From contig JAFCMP010000549.1 in assembly GCA_017506865.1 (NCBI GenBank), positions 372,001-436,000 on the forward strand: a stretch of DNA of 64,000 bases. The letters run 5' to 3'. The notes under the pieces were generated by a model. It searched no databases and had not been told where the DNA came from. It saw only the letters and a program-made list of their open reading frames with translations. This DNA comes from Tribonema minus (taxonomy: Eukaryota; Sar; Xanthophyceae; Tribonematales; Tribonemataceae). This document shows positions 22,638 through 33,145 of this stretch, one piece after another. The number at the start of each line of letters is the position of its first letter. Position 1 is the first letter of the stretch. Both the position numbers and the translations under genes were made by a program.

Positions 22638-25600
22638 ATGACCATGGCGATGACGACGACGACAGGGCGAGCAAAGGCTGCTGTGATCGTTCCATTGGTA
22701 TTTTCTGCCACCGCATTGGGCGCCGCGCAGTGGATAATGCGCAGGTGAGCTGACTGCCAAGCTGATGCAATGTTTACTTGTACCAAGTAGGCTGTTACTC
22801 TCGATTTGGCGTGCAAGAGGACCACCAGGGCTGTGACGCGTCGTCGCGATGGATGTCCACCTTAAAAGTCACACACACAATGTCAGCGTCCTCGAGCATT
22901 CAATCAGCTAATGCTTGCATTCTATGAGCACACGACATCCCTCAGAACGACTGATTGAATGCGCAGCACATCAATTCTGCAGGGTGCCACACAGCAGTCA
23001 AATCATTCGGCTCGATCTTATCCGCTGAAAAGCTTAGAGTGTATGTCAGACGACCTGCAGTATCAGTGGAGGCACCGTGCCTTGAATAACAGGGGGGGGC
23101 ATTGAATTCTGGTGATGGTACCTATTTCTCATCGAATTTTGATGATACAAGCGCAGCAGTCTGCCGCTCTATTTCACATGCATGATGTCACAAGGGGCAA
23201 CAGCACTGCGCTGCCTAAGGCAGCAGTCATGTGCACCGGAAGACAGGGGCAGGCGGCGAGCAAGCAACGACGTAATGTCTCAACCAGCCTGAACACGTCA
23301 GGCTCACGGTTGGCAGCTCCATGTATTGCACCATTGCATAAACGCGTACACATCCCAGGCTGCATGCAATATATCCAGCACCATGCCTGCAGGCTGCATG
23401 CAATATATCCAGCACCATGCCTGAGTACTAGTCTACCACTCACTACTCCTAACCCTAAACCAAACCCTAACCCTAACACCATACGCGCTGATGCGAATCG
23501 CCTCATTCATCCAGCACCAGTACTAATTGAGTTGGTGCTCGACTGGCCAAAGATGGGAGCTCGACCGACCACTCACTACTCTATACACGCGCTGACTGCG
23601 CATGGCCGGTACCAAAAACCACTCCTCTCAGAGTCCTCTGGCCAAAGATGGGAGCTCGACAAGCTGACGTCAACACCACGATGTCCCTACCATGACGTAC
23701 CTACCGTGATGTACCCACCAGTATTCCGCCATGCTGCTGCCAGGGTGAGGCGCAGGATGCGCCAGAGCCGCATGCTGCGCAACGGCGAGCGCGTGCCCAT
23801 CGACCCCGCTGTGCTCAAAGTGGGCGACTATGTCACGCTGCGAGGCGTGGTGGGTGCGGACGAGGCGCTGACCAGCCCGGGACAGGCCGTGCAGTGCGTG
23901 CGGTACATCAGGCGGAAGGTGGGTAGGTATGTAGAGGACTGAATGGGTATGGTAGTAACCGATATCATATTAAAATATAGCTTTTAATATGTAAGGTAGG
24001 TAAGTAGATGTGCAGTGCGTGCGGTACATCAGGCGGAAGGTGGGTGTGTAGAGGGCTGTATGGGTAGTTACAGTGGTAATTGATAAGGTAGGTAGATAAG
24101 GTGGTCACATGGTCACATGGGTAGGTACCATGGCAACATGGGTAGATGTTGCCATGTAGATGGGTATGTAGGCTATACCTGTGTCTCGGGGTCAGGGTAG
24201 TTGGTTGGTAGTTGGGGCTGTGGTCACCTGCTTGTCCGCATTGAAGTTGGCGCAGCGTCGGTGCCATGAGATGGGGCGCATGCATCGCAGTGAAGTCTTT
24301 GGATTCATTGTGGCCTTGACAGCAAGGCATGCTGATGGTGAGTGCCTGATGGCGAAATGTCTACTTCAAGGTGAAGTTGACGTTGATCTGAAAGAGTTGC
24401 TTTGTGACGTTCAGGATCATCATGATGATGTCCATTGGCATTGAAAGCCAGGTCGCTAGCTCATCTTAGAAGGACAGGCAAGAGCTGGTCCTCTTCTCAG
24501 CGTTGACACCAGCAGTGACGCGTTAACGCCTTCGCCCCCTCCACAGCTCTCATTTTGGCTGCTACGATGTGCCCAGCATACGAACATACACTGCTGCCAA
24601 AACCCCTGCCACTGCTCACAAGCACCTTGTTATATTTGGAAAACTCCATATGTACATGTACTTCAGTCGCCATTTCAGCCGCAATGCACCAGCACAACTT
24701 GAAGCTGTGTTTCAGCTGTCGGCCAGCCGCTTACAATGACATGTAATGCAGCCATGAAAAGCGGATTATACTTGACATGGTCTGTGAGATACTCCCTTGA
24801 GTATACCTTCATGCCACTGCTAACAGCAGCGCTCTGTGCCCCAGGCGCAAATGATACAATGCGGTGATACAGCACTGATCATTCCACGAACGCATGTCGC
24901 ATGCAGGCAGACTTGCACACCTCCTCTGCCCGCCCCTCTGCAGCGCTTGCACACCTTCCTGTCACCCCTTCAGTCGAGAACGTCAGACTACAGCCCTAAC
25001 CCTTACCCTAACCCTAACCCTTGGCGCACACTCTGTACGTTACTCCAGTGGCGTCAGCGTGGCTGCTATCCTCTGCTGCCAATTTCAAACAGCGCTGACA
25101 CACACACCCCTCGCACCGCCCCCGCACCGCACTCACCGTCCCCCCTGCTCCCCCATGAAGTTACCCTCTGCCAGATTCAAACAGCGCTCACGCCCCCCCC
25201 GTACCCCCTTGCACCGCACTCACTGCCCCCCCCCTGCTCCCCCCTGAAGGTGCGCGTGATTGACCAGCGCATGGGCAGGACCACCAACACGCAGAGCGTC
25301 CATGGCTACGGCGCGCACACCGTGTCCAGCCTCTTTGGCGCCATCGTGTCCTCCATGGGTGGCCTGCTTGGCGGGGGTCTGAGCGTATCGCGCAAGGTCA
25401 GTGTGCGTGTGAGCGCTGTCACATGTTGAGCGGTGCTGTAGCGTTCCTCACGGCGAGTTCACGGTGCATCAATGCTTCAATGATGATTTATTACACTCTG
25501 TCACGCAAGCTCTCACGCAAGGTCGGTGGGTGAACAGTGCCGCGTGTTGAGCGATGCTGCGCGGCAGAGTTTCCCATGGCGGCTGTTTATTATCAGTGAT

Positions 25601-26939
25601 GAGTTCATCACACTTTGTCACGCAAGGTCGGTGGGCGAGCGCTGCCGTGTGCTGAGCGATGCTGTACAGTGCAGAGTTCCCCACGGCGCGTTCATGATGC
25701 ATCGTGATGGTTTAACACACTTTGTCACGCAAGTTCGGCGGGTGAGCACTGCCACATGTTGAGCCTTGCTGCGCTGCAGAGTATTGACGGCGCCTGCATT
25801 ATCAGTGACGAGATTATCACACTCTAAAGTGTGCATGCGTCGGCGCAGCAGCATTCTTGGCGACCGGGCCACGTGCACCCACGGTGCACCAACGTGAAGT
25901 TGCGATGTGATTTGCGAGCTGTGTGCTGTCGCGCAGCTCTGCATTGCGTACGAGACCAGCATGTCAGGCGCCGAGCATTGGACCAGATAGATGAGACGTG
26001 TTGCGGCCTGGCGAGCACGTGTGCTGCACGCATTCGAGCAGCGTGTGTCGGGCTGCATGTCACAGTTGCTGAAACCTCACTCACTCACTCATTCACTCAT
26101 TCACTCACTTGAGAGACGAGTGGAGCTTGGAGATGGGCACAACGCGTGACCCTCACCCTCACCCCAACCCCAATGAAACACTCTAACCCTAGCTCTGCCG
26201 CCGCTAAGCGCTGCTGCATCTTCGACTTCGCACCGCGCACTGCAGACGGAGAGGGACGAGTGGGGCATGGAGACACAGGAGCTGTCGCGGCAGGAGGGCA
26301 CGGCGCGGCGCATGACACTCAGCGGCGCGCGCGGCTCGATCGTGCTAGACCTGTCCGGCGCAGAGTATCTGGAGCTGGAGACAGTGCAGGATGACTTTGA
26401 GAATTCGCAAGACGTGGGCAGCGACGGGCGCCGCACCCTGGGGTATAGGACCACGGAGGAGGTATGACCGGGGGGGGGGGGGGGGTGTATGTAGGGGTAT
26501 GCCTGCATGGAGGGGCAACGGGGGGTATGCTGGGTATAGGACTACAGCTTGTTTATTGGGGGTACGCTGGGCTACAGGACGGAGGAGGTATGTATGGGGG
26601 GTATGTTTGCTGCAAGCACACGTAGGGTATAGGTCCATGGTGGCGGAGGGAGTTGGAGACGGTGCAGGTTGAGTGTGAGAGCTTGCAGGACGTGGGCAGC
26701 GACGGGCGCCACACGCTGGGGCACAGGACCACGGAGGAGGTATGTACGGGGGGTACAGGGGGTATGCTGGGTATAGGACCACAGCAGGAGTATGGGGGTT
26801 GCGCTGGGGTACAGGTCCACGGAGGAGGTATGCGGGGGCTGCTTGCACGTGTACCTAGGGTATAGGTCCATGGTGGCTAGGGAGTTAGAATTGGTGCAGA
26901 TTGAGTGTGCGAGGTTGCAGGGAGGCTGAAACTTGAAGA

Positions 26940-26973
<34 letters not shown>

Positions 26974-28470
26974 GCGGCTTCATTTGAGTCAAACGGGATA
27001 CTGACCATTGTGGGGAGCCAAGGGTACAGGATCACGGAGGAGGGATTGGGGGGCTGTGCTGCGCGGAGGGTGTACAGGGGGTATGCTGCATGTGCGTGGG
27101 GTATATGACCACAGCGGGAGTTTGGGGGGTATGGTGAGGTCACAGGACACAGGAGTTATGAGTGGCAGGCTGTATGGAGGGGCATGGGGACTGCTTGGAT
27201 ACTGCTTGGATGCTGAAGCTGCAGGTGCGCTAGTGAGCTCTACAGAGTCCATGCTACCGGGGTATGGGGATGTGCAGTGTGCGCACATGGTAGATAGGTC
27301 TGACGGGGGAAGTATGGGCGAATGCTGCGTGCGCGGCCGCTGCCTGTGCGCAGTGAACAGTGCTCAGCGCAGGTGCATTGCATCGTAATAGAGTGTCATT
27401 GAGTACACGTATCGGCAGTGCCAAGTTGCTGCTGAAAGTGGTCGAGTGGAAGTATGAGATACCTGTGTGAAGCGTGCTGATGCTGAAGCAGCGAGGCGCC
27501 GTAACGCATGTTGCCATGACCAAATGCATGCTCCGTATTCCTCTGCTTCGGGTACCCCAGCTAGCAGGGCTTAAAGTACTGGCATTGAAACCTCTTGATC
27601 AACCATCACATGCCAATGGGAGTAATCACTTGTAATGTAACATAAATGACTGATGTTCTGCCGCGAATTGCGCCTTCTCCCTCACCCTAACCCTACACCG
27701 AACCCCAACCCTTGCAGGTGCTGCGCGTGGGAGCGTCTATGATTGTCATTGGAGAGATTGGTCTGACAGATCATGATGGTCAGGAGACTCTGGTGATCCG
27801 CAGCTCCATGCCTAAGGTACGTGATTGCATAGTGCAGGACAACATGCATGCTGCATGCAGACAGGGTCATGGCAAGTCACACTGATGATTGTAGCACGCC
27901 TGCACAGTTATGCCCTACACCAATCGATGAACTATGGTGGCATTCAATGTTGGCGCAGCCTTGGTGTCTATGTGCCCCTGTGAAGTGTGCGCCGACACGT
28001 GCGATTTGATTCTTCATCACAGTTACAGGTTGTCCTGTGTGTCCTGCCACACAACCCCGCGCTAAACTCTGTGCCGCCACCCAATGCACTGAGGCACTGG
28101 CGCCGCATGAACAAGTTCGCGAACAGAATGCTCTCAACTTGACATGGAACTCCTTGCCACCCTGCACCGCCGCCTCCCCCCCCCATCCATCCCCCCCCCC
28201 TTTTACTCATAGAACATGTTGGACATCAAGACGCAGAGCGTGGCGCGCCCCTTTGTGGCATCACCGCTCAGCGAATCGGACCTGCTGAACCGCATCGAGC
28301 GCGCGGGCCGCATCTACTTCTGGTGCGCGGTGCCAGCGCTCGTCACCGGCGTCGCGCTGCTCGCTGTCACCAACCGCAACTACGAGAGCCTGCGCTACGA
28401 TCAGATTGCTGCGGCGAGCGCTGCGCGGGCGGCGCCGTCCGCGCCGGCGCGCGCGCAGCGGCGCCGCTGA
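22638..28470 (+). CDS. GIDE-domain membrane protein related to MUL1/SP1, without RING
   Basis: Six exons (22638-22744, 23744-23918, 25250-25396, 26246-26461, 27718-27816, 28213-28470) join in phase to give 333 residues. MUL1/MAPL of animals and SP1 of plants are outer-membrane E3 ligases of mitochondria, peroxisomes or plastids with two membrane helices flanking a GIDE domain. Here an N-terminal helix lies at about residues 12-33. A soluble region ends in LGYRTTEEVLRVGASMIVIG and RPFVASPLSESDLL, the conserved C-terminal half of GIDE. A second helix lies at about 282-301. The chain then stops with a short Ala/Arg tail, so the C3HC4 RING of the ligases is absent. A middle exon is Gly/Ser-rich (SSLFGAIVSSMGGLLGGG). 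Introns 2, 3 and 4 carry junction copies. The GIDE call rests on topology and the motif block. Without RING it may be an adaptor or a regulator. Confidence 0.78.
23885..24075 (+). repeat. Two copies of the GIDE-gene exon 2 donor
   Basis: The last ~33 bases of exon 2 (GTGCAGTGCGTGCGGTACAT…) with their GTGGGT donor and about 30 bases of intron recur at 24009-24072, 119 bp downstream. Exonic identity is essentially perfect. Confidence 0.9.
25385..25830 (+). repeat. Four ~110-bp tandem copies of the GIDE-gene exon 3 donor
   Basis: Units begin TCGCGCAAG/GTCAGTG at 25388 and recur as TCACGCAAG(G/T)TCGG near 25510, 25618 and 25724. Each is followed by a GTGAGC.CTG.C.TGTTGAGC-like block and a TTATCAGTGATGA-type tail. 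Only the first copy joins in frame with exon 4. Confidence 0.85.
26380..27045 (+). repeat. Multiple decayed copies of the GIDE-gene exon 4 donor
   Basis: Exon 4 ends GGTATAGGACCACGGAGGAG/GTATG. A long copy lies at 26652-26745, covering about 90 exonic bases and reading LETVQVECESLQDVGSDG in frame. Shorter ones end near 26590, 26830 and 27041. Each carries ACAGGACCACGGAGGAGG or a variant. A poly-G run follows the true donor at 26469-26483. Confidence 0.85.
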
Positions 28471-29308
28471 TGATGAGCGCTGCCATGTGCACAGCAGCAT
28501 TGCTCAGCGGACGCGCCAAGGCACGTTTGCTCCATGTGCCGCGCTCGCTGAGCGCTGCCGCTGCTTGTGAAGCACACTGCTCAGCAGCCATTTGTTGCGT
28601 CAGTGGCGGCAGCAGCCGCTGCCCCTTCTGGTGGACTTGAAGTACAGCGGTGGGCTACAGGGCAGTGGCAGTACAAGCTGTGCACTCGTGCGCGCGTGCG
28701 GACGCTGTGTGTCGCAGACTAAGGCTGCATGCAGTACAGTGGTGCACTAGGCAAGTACAGGCTGGCACTCGAGCACGCTGTGGTGCAGAATGCAGAGGAA
28801 TGGTGCGGGCCTGCACTGCGAACGCGCCTATCATACGGCTCCTTGCACAACGTCGGGCACAGCGCGAGCACATCAACAGCAGCTTCCCTAAGGGAGGAAA
28901 GCTGGTAGTAGAATTTCATATTTGCGCTGCGCACCTTTTTGAGGCGCGGCGCGATGCGTCCGTGACTGTACAAAACTGTCGCGCAGGGCCCCGCTGTGTA
29001 CATGCAGCCGGATCGCCTTGTGTCTGTCGGCCAGCGCATCGCGCCATCGCAGATGCAAGTTCGCTTCGCCCCGCATCTCTCCGCTCAAGTAAACCGTGCT
29101 TGCCACCCGGGGCAGCCACAATGAATCATTGTCGTCTCCAAAACCGGTGGCGTAAATTTTTCGGCGTGTTCTGTGGTGACACGTTGGTCCGTGTGGTGCC
29201 ACGCTCAGCACAAACTTCAACTTAATGTCCATGCTCAGCACAAACTTGAATTTGGTGCCTCACTCAAAAACGCTGCTGGCGGACGACACTCAAAGTGCAA
29301 GTTTGAAG
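28471..29308. other. Convergent intergenic region
   Basis: This stretch lies between the stop codons of the GIDE-domain gene and the MDP-1-like gene. No further gene was recognised. Confidence 0.5.
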
Positions 29309-31512
29309 TCATGTCTGAGCAGCGCGCGCCGCTGCCGTGCGTGCGTATTTGTCTAGTGCTTGCCGCCACTTGTCGACTGTTAGGCCGTCAGGCGTCTTCA
29401 TGGTGACCACTCCCGGGCAGCCGCGCTCAACTGAGAGTTCAAGTTGCGAGTTGAACAAGAGAAAGGGTGCAAGTCAAGGTTCAGGAACTGCCAATGCTTT
29501 GCAAGCGTAAGCACGTGAGTTGATGCATATTGATGGGGCATGCCACAGTGCCAGCAGCCACAAGCATCTTTGCCGATGATGAGTGTGGCTTGACTACACT
29601 ACACAAGTAGTGAAAGAACAGCTTGACATAGGGGGCAGTATGCGAGCATGGCACCCTGCTCATCTGGTTGTGGACATGGTGGCCACCAAAGCATGCCAGC
29701 ATCACATCTAGGCAACAATAGGTGCAGCTTAGTTTGGCATGCCGCGCACCATCGGTCTCCATTCCAACCAATTTGATACGACGGACAAAATAGCAGCGCT
29801 GACGCTGCATAGCATGGATGTCAAGCTGGATCAGGTTCTGCTGGCAAATCCATCGTGGTAGAATCTCATGCTAGTACTGCTGCTGCCGTACCAGCAGTGG
29901 GCACGGCACACACGATGCTGCAGTGCTAGACGCCTAGGGAGGGCCTACTGCAGGAGAGCGCGCAGCGCCAACGAAATGATCAGCCTCACATCATAGGGGC
30001 AACACTAGGCATAGCGCACCACCTGATACTGACGTAGCGCGCAAAGGGCAATACCCAGGGCCTTCCAGCTGGCGCAGCTGGAAAAGGGACCCTACCCCTC
30101 GCGCCTCAGTACATAGACATGTGCAATATATATATATCCATACCTTCTGCACAGTTGTTGCCCCAGTTGCAGTCGTCCCAGAAGAGCATTTCGTCGTAGC
30201 GCAAGCCCGTTGCTGCCTGCAGCGCTCTAAAGTGCTTCACCTTCGATGATGGATAAATTTCCTGACCAATCAGAAGCAGCAATGATTCGTCAGTGATCAG
30301 CAGTGATCAGCAACTTGGCATTCGAATAACCTCATTCGGTTGGTGGAGCCGACGGTTGGATTGAATGCATGTCTCATGTGTGGAAAGGAGGCAGCACCGC
30401 TGATGCAACGCAGGACAGGCTACAGACGTTGATGCCAAATCACAAGAGCAGCTGCTTGCCATTGCTGGCTGTGCATCTTCCTGTGAATCAGGTTATGCCA
30501 GACAGTGTTTCCACAGTGATCACTATGAAAGCACTGGTACGAATTTTGGATGTGTACACGTAACTACTTTACAGGTGCAGCATGCTATGCATAACAAACA
30601 CGCTGCAGCAGTCACGTTCGGACTGACCTTCAAAGTAATGACGTCACGCATCTTTACCCCGGGCTCGACCTCAAACATTTGTAAGCAGCGCATTGCGTAG
30701 TCCCTGTGGGATGTGCTGCTGGCAGCAGCGACCAGCGTGTCCTGCGATTAGTGGAGGCGCAGCGACAATGAAGCGTGAATAGTGCGCATCAGCGATGTGC
30801 ACTGTAGAACAAATACTGCGCAGCAGCCGTGTGCTACTATGCTCTGACAGATGACTATGACAACCAAGGTGCCCATGTGCAGCAGAGCGTCCTGGCATCG
30901 TTTTTGGTGGTGAAGGTGGCACGCATGGTGCATTGCAGCTGCTTGATTTTCAAGCATGCAGCCGCTTCGGGCGCTCTTCGCTGCGCTACAGTGACCTGAC
31001 GGTGAACATTAATTTTCTTTACGTGAAGTGCCAGGCCATTTCCTGCCTGCAGTCACAGCGAGCACTCGTCCAGATGTAGAATCTTACGTGCTGCAGCAGT
31101 GATAACCATAACGGTCTTTGCAAAGAATCGTTGTGTAACCGGGGAAAAACACGGCTGAGTGTCTGAGTGACATGAACACCGCAGCTACGCACCAGAGTAT
31201 CTTCATGCATCCACTGCCAAATATTAAATGGCAGCCAACACACACCTTAAATCGCTCCTCGCTGCGCAGCTCTCGCAGCGCCACCACTGCCCCTGGAAAG
31301 AGCTTGACAGTGTCCCTGCCTGCTTTGACAGTGTTTGTCTTGGAGTCCCAGGTCTTCGGTGCACCACCCAGCTCGAACATCTCTGGGGACCACAAGCACA
31401 TGTCTAGATCGAAAACCACCAGTCTAGGTACCGCCATGTTGACAAGAGCACTGGCTGAAGGACAGGCCGCCGCGGTCACAGCAGCGGAAGCGAGCAGCCT
31501 CGACAGGTGCAT
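29309..31512 (-). CDS. MDP-1-type HAD phosphatase (magnesium-dependent phosphatase 1 family)
   Basis: Four minus-strand exons (31512-31246, 30741-30628, 30261-30144, 29430-29309) join in phase to 206 residues. MDP-1 is a small HAD-superfamily phosphatase proposed to act on protein tyrosine phosphate or glycated proteins. Motif I is VFDLDMCLW, with the nucleophile and acid/base Asp at 35 and 37 (the usual Thr after DxD is replaced by Cys). Motif II lies in AAASSTSHRDYA. The conserved Lys region is EIYPSSKVKHF, and motif III is MLFWDDCNWGNNC. The last exon encodes GVVTMKTPDGLTVDKW. The N-terminus (MHLSRLLASAAVTAAACPSASAL) resembles a signal or transit peptide ending in an ASA-like site, so secretory or plastid targeting is possible. 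Met26 would give the usual cytosolic length. Introns are 504, 366 and 713 bp. Confidence 0.9.
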
Positions 31513-33145
31513 GCACTTTCCGGGTGCGCGTGGCCGCTTTTGTGCAGGAGGGTGCGTGCTTCAGAGCAGCCTGGCACAGCGCTCGTCACCTCTTAGGCTG
31601 CTGCTTCACGGCTCTCTTCTCGCGGCGCTGCACTAAAGTTCAAGTTGAGGTTGAAGTTGATTTTCGTGGGAAAAGTTGGTGTGTGTGCACATGTGTGTGC
31701 GCACGTGAGAGACTGAGACGACGTCGGTTGGAATGAGAAGCAGCACGACTAGCAGTGATACTGGACTGGACTGGAACGCGGCCCCGCTTCCGCGTCTGGT
31801 AAGCTGCTTGTTTTGGAAACTTGTTTTTGCTTGCCGGCTTTGGTGTCAGCTCGACATGCATGATCAAAACACTTTCACGGCAAAGCTTTGGAAATCGCGT
31901 GCCGGCAACTGTGACAACTGATTTTCCAGCATGCAGTTGAAACAGCAGGCACCAGGCCAGTAGAACCTGGAAGTACACCACACTCACATTATCAAAGCCA
32001 TTACAGGAAATATCCAGCTTCGGAATACCTTCAACATAAAATGTGCATCAAAGTGTGATGGCCCAAGAACTACCAGAACAACTCATGTCAAACCTGAGTG
32101 GCTCCGCGGATCAATCATTGCACTGACGTTAACAGGGGCTCTGGCGTGCACTGGCCTGAACCGCCTGTGTACTGCCGCCCGTTGTGATGCCTCAACTTGA
32201 TCAATTGCGGTTACTTTTCACCTTCTTGCAGCATTGTCAAAATACTAACATGCAAGAGGCGGCTGCAGCTTACGTAGACGGGCGTTTGGCTGATCCCATG
32301 CGTGATTGGCGCGACAGACCACTCCCCTTTCACTGCCATCAACACCCTGCGACCAAAACCCCTATTCAGGGTTGCCCAGTCGTGAGGCGCACTTGTTGCG
32401 TCTTGACAATGATTCATCATATATGTTCATTAATGCAGGCCTGGGTCACCTTTGACAGCGCCCAGAACCAAGGACTATGGCGACACACCTGCATCACAAA
32501 TTTAGGCCTGACTGTACATGCATGCATCCCTTAACCTGGATTCCAGCTGCTGAAGCCGGCACACATGCCCAGCTGACACGTCTCACTCGCTCGCACATCT
32601 CCCTCAGTGTTGGTCACATATCTGCGCTGTGGCTGTGCACAGACACTATTGCACCAGGGCATGGAATGCTTGATGAAAGTTTGTTCATTTGCCACTTTTG
32701 GGCAAGTTGCAGCTGAAGTTGCAGTGTGTGTTCTGCTTGTGTTCACGCGCCGTACAGCGGTTCCCCTCTCGAGACTTTTACGCACGCCACTCCATCAGTC
32801 TCACAGTACTGTCGTTTGCTACAGCAGTGACTTGGGATGCTATATATCATTACGCGCAACCTCAACTCAGCCTTAATACTCTCCCACCACGTTCATGCAT
32901 ACATGCATAGCACTGCTGCCCCTCACCCAATGCATGATGATGTCACCTGACCACACACACTATTCACACAGTCACTCACTGATTCATTCACACATTCATT
33001 CACATGTCATTCACACATTCATTCACACAGTCATTCACACACTCATGCCTGTTGAACCCACTCAGACCGTCACATTCATTCACATTCACTCAGACACTCG
33101 TCCACACATTAATTCACGCACTCATTCACACATCCATTCACACTC
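31513..33145. other. Divergent promoter region of the MDP-1-like and NTAQ1 genes
   Basis: This is 1.6 kb between two divergent start codons. Besides the dispersed repeat at 32330-32510, it holds a CATTCACACA-type tandem tract at about 32950-33145 immediately before the NTAQ1 start. No gene was recognised. Confidence 0.5.
32330..32510 (+). repeat. Dispersed repeat, copy 2 (partner at 11130-11290)
   Basis: Same-orientation match to 11130-11290. The copy here has an extra ~20 bp (TTCATCATATATGTTCATTAATGC region) before TGCAGGCCTGGGTC. Confidence 0.75.

Noticed and set aside
30000..30140. A final MDP-1 exon immediately downstream of exon 3
   Set aside because: A short frame near 29890-29940 could be spliced but lacks family residues. 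The exon at 29430-29309 restores frame and the family C-terminus.
32950..33145. CRISPR-like array of CATTCACACA units
   Set aside because: The units are short and irregular, with no uniform spacers or cas genes. It is a simple-sequence tract in eukaryotic DNA.
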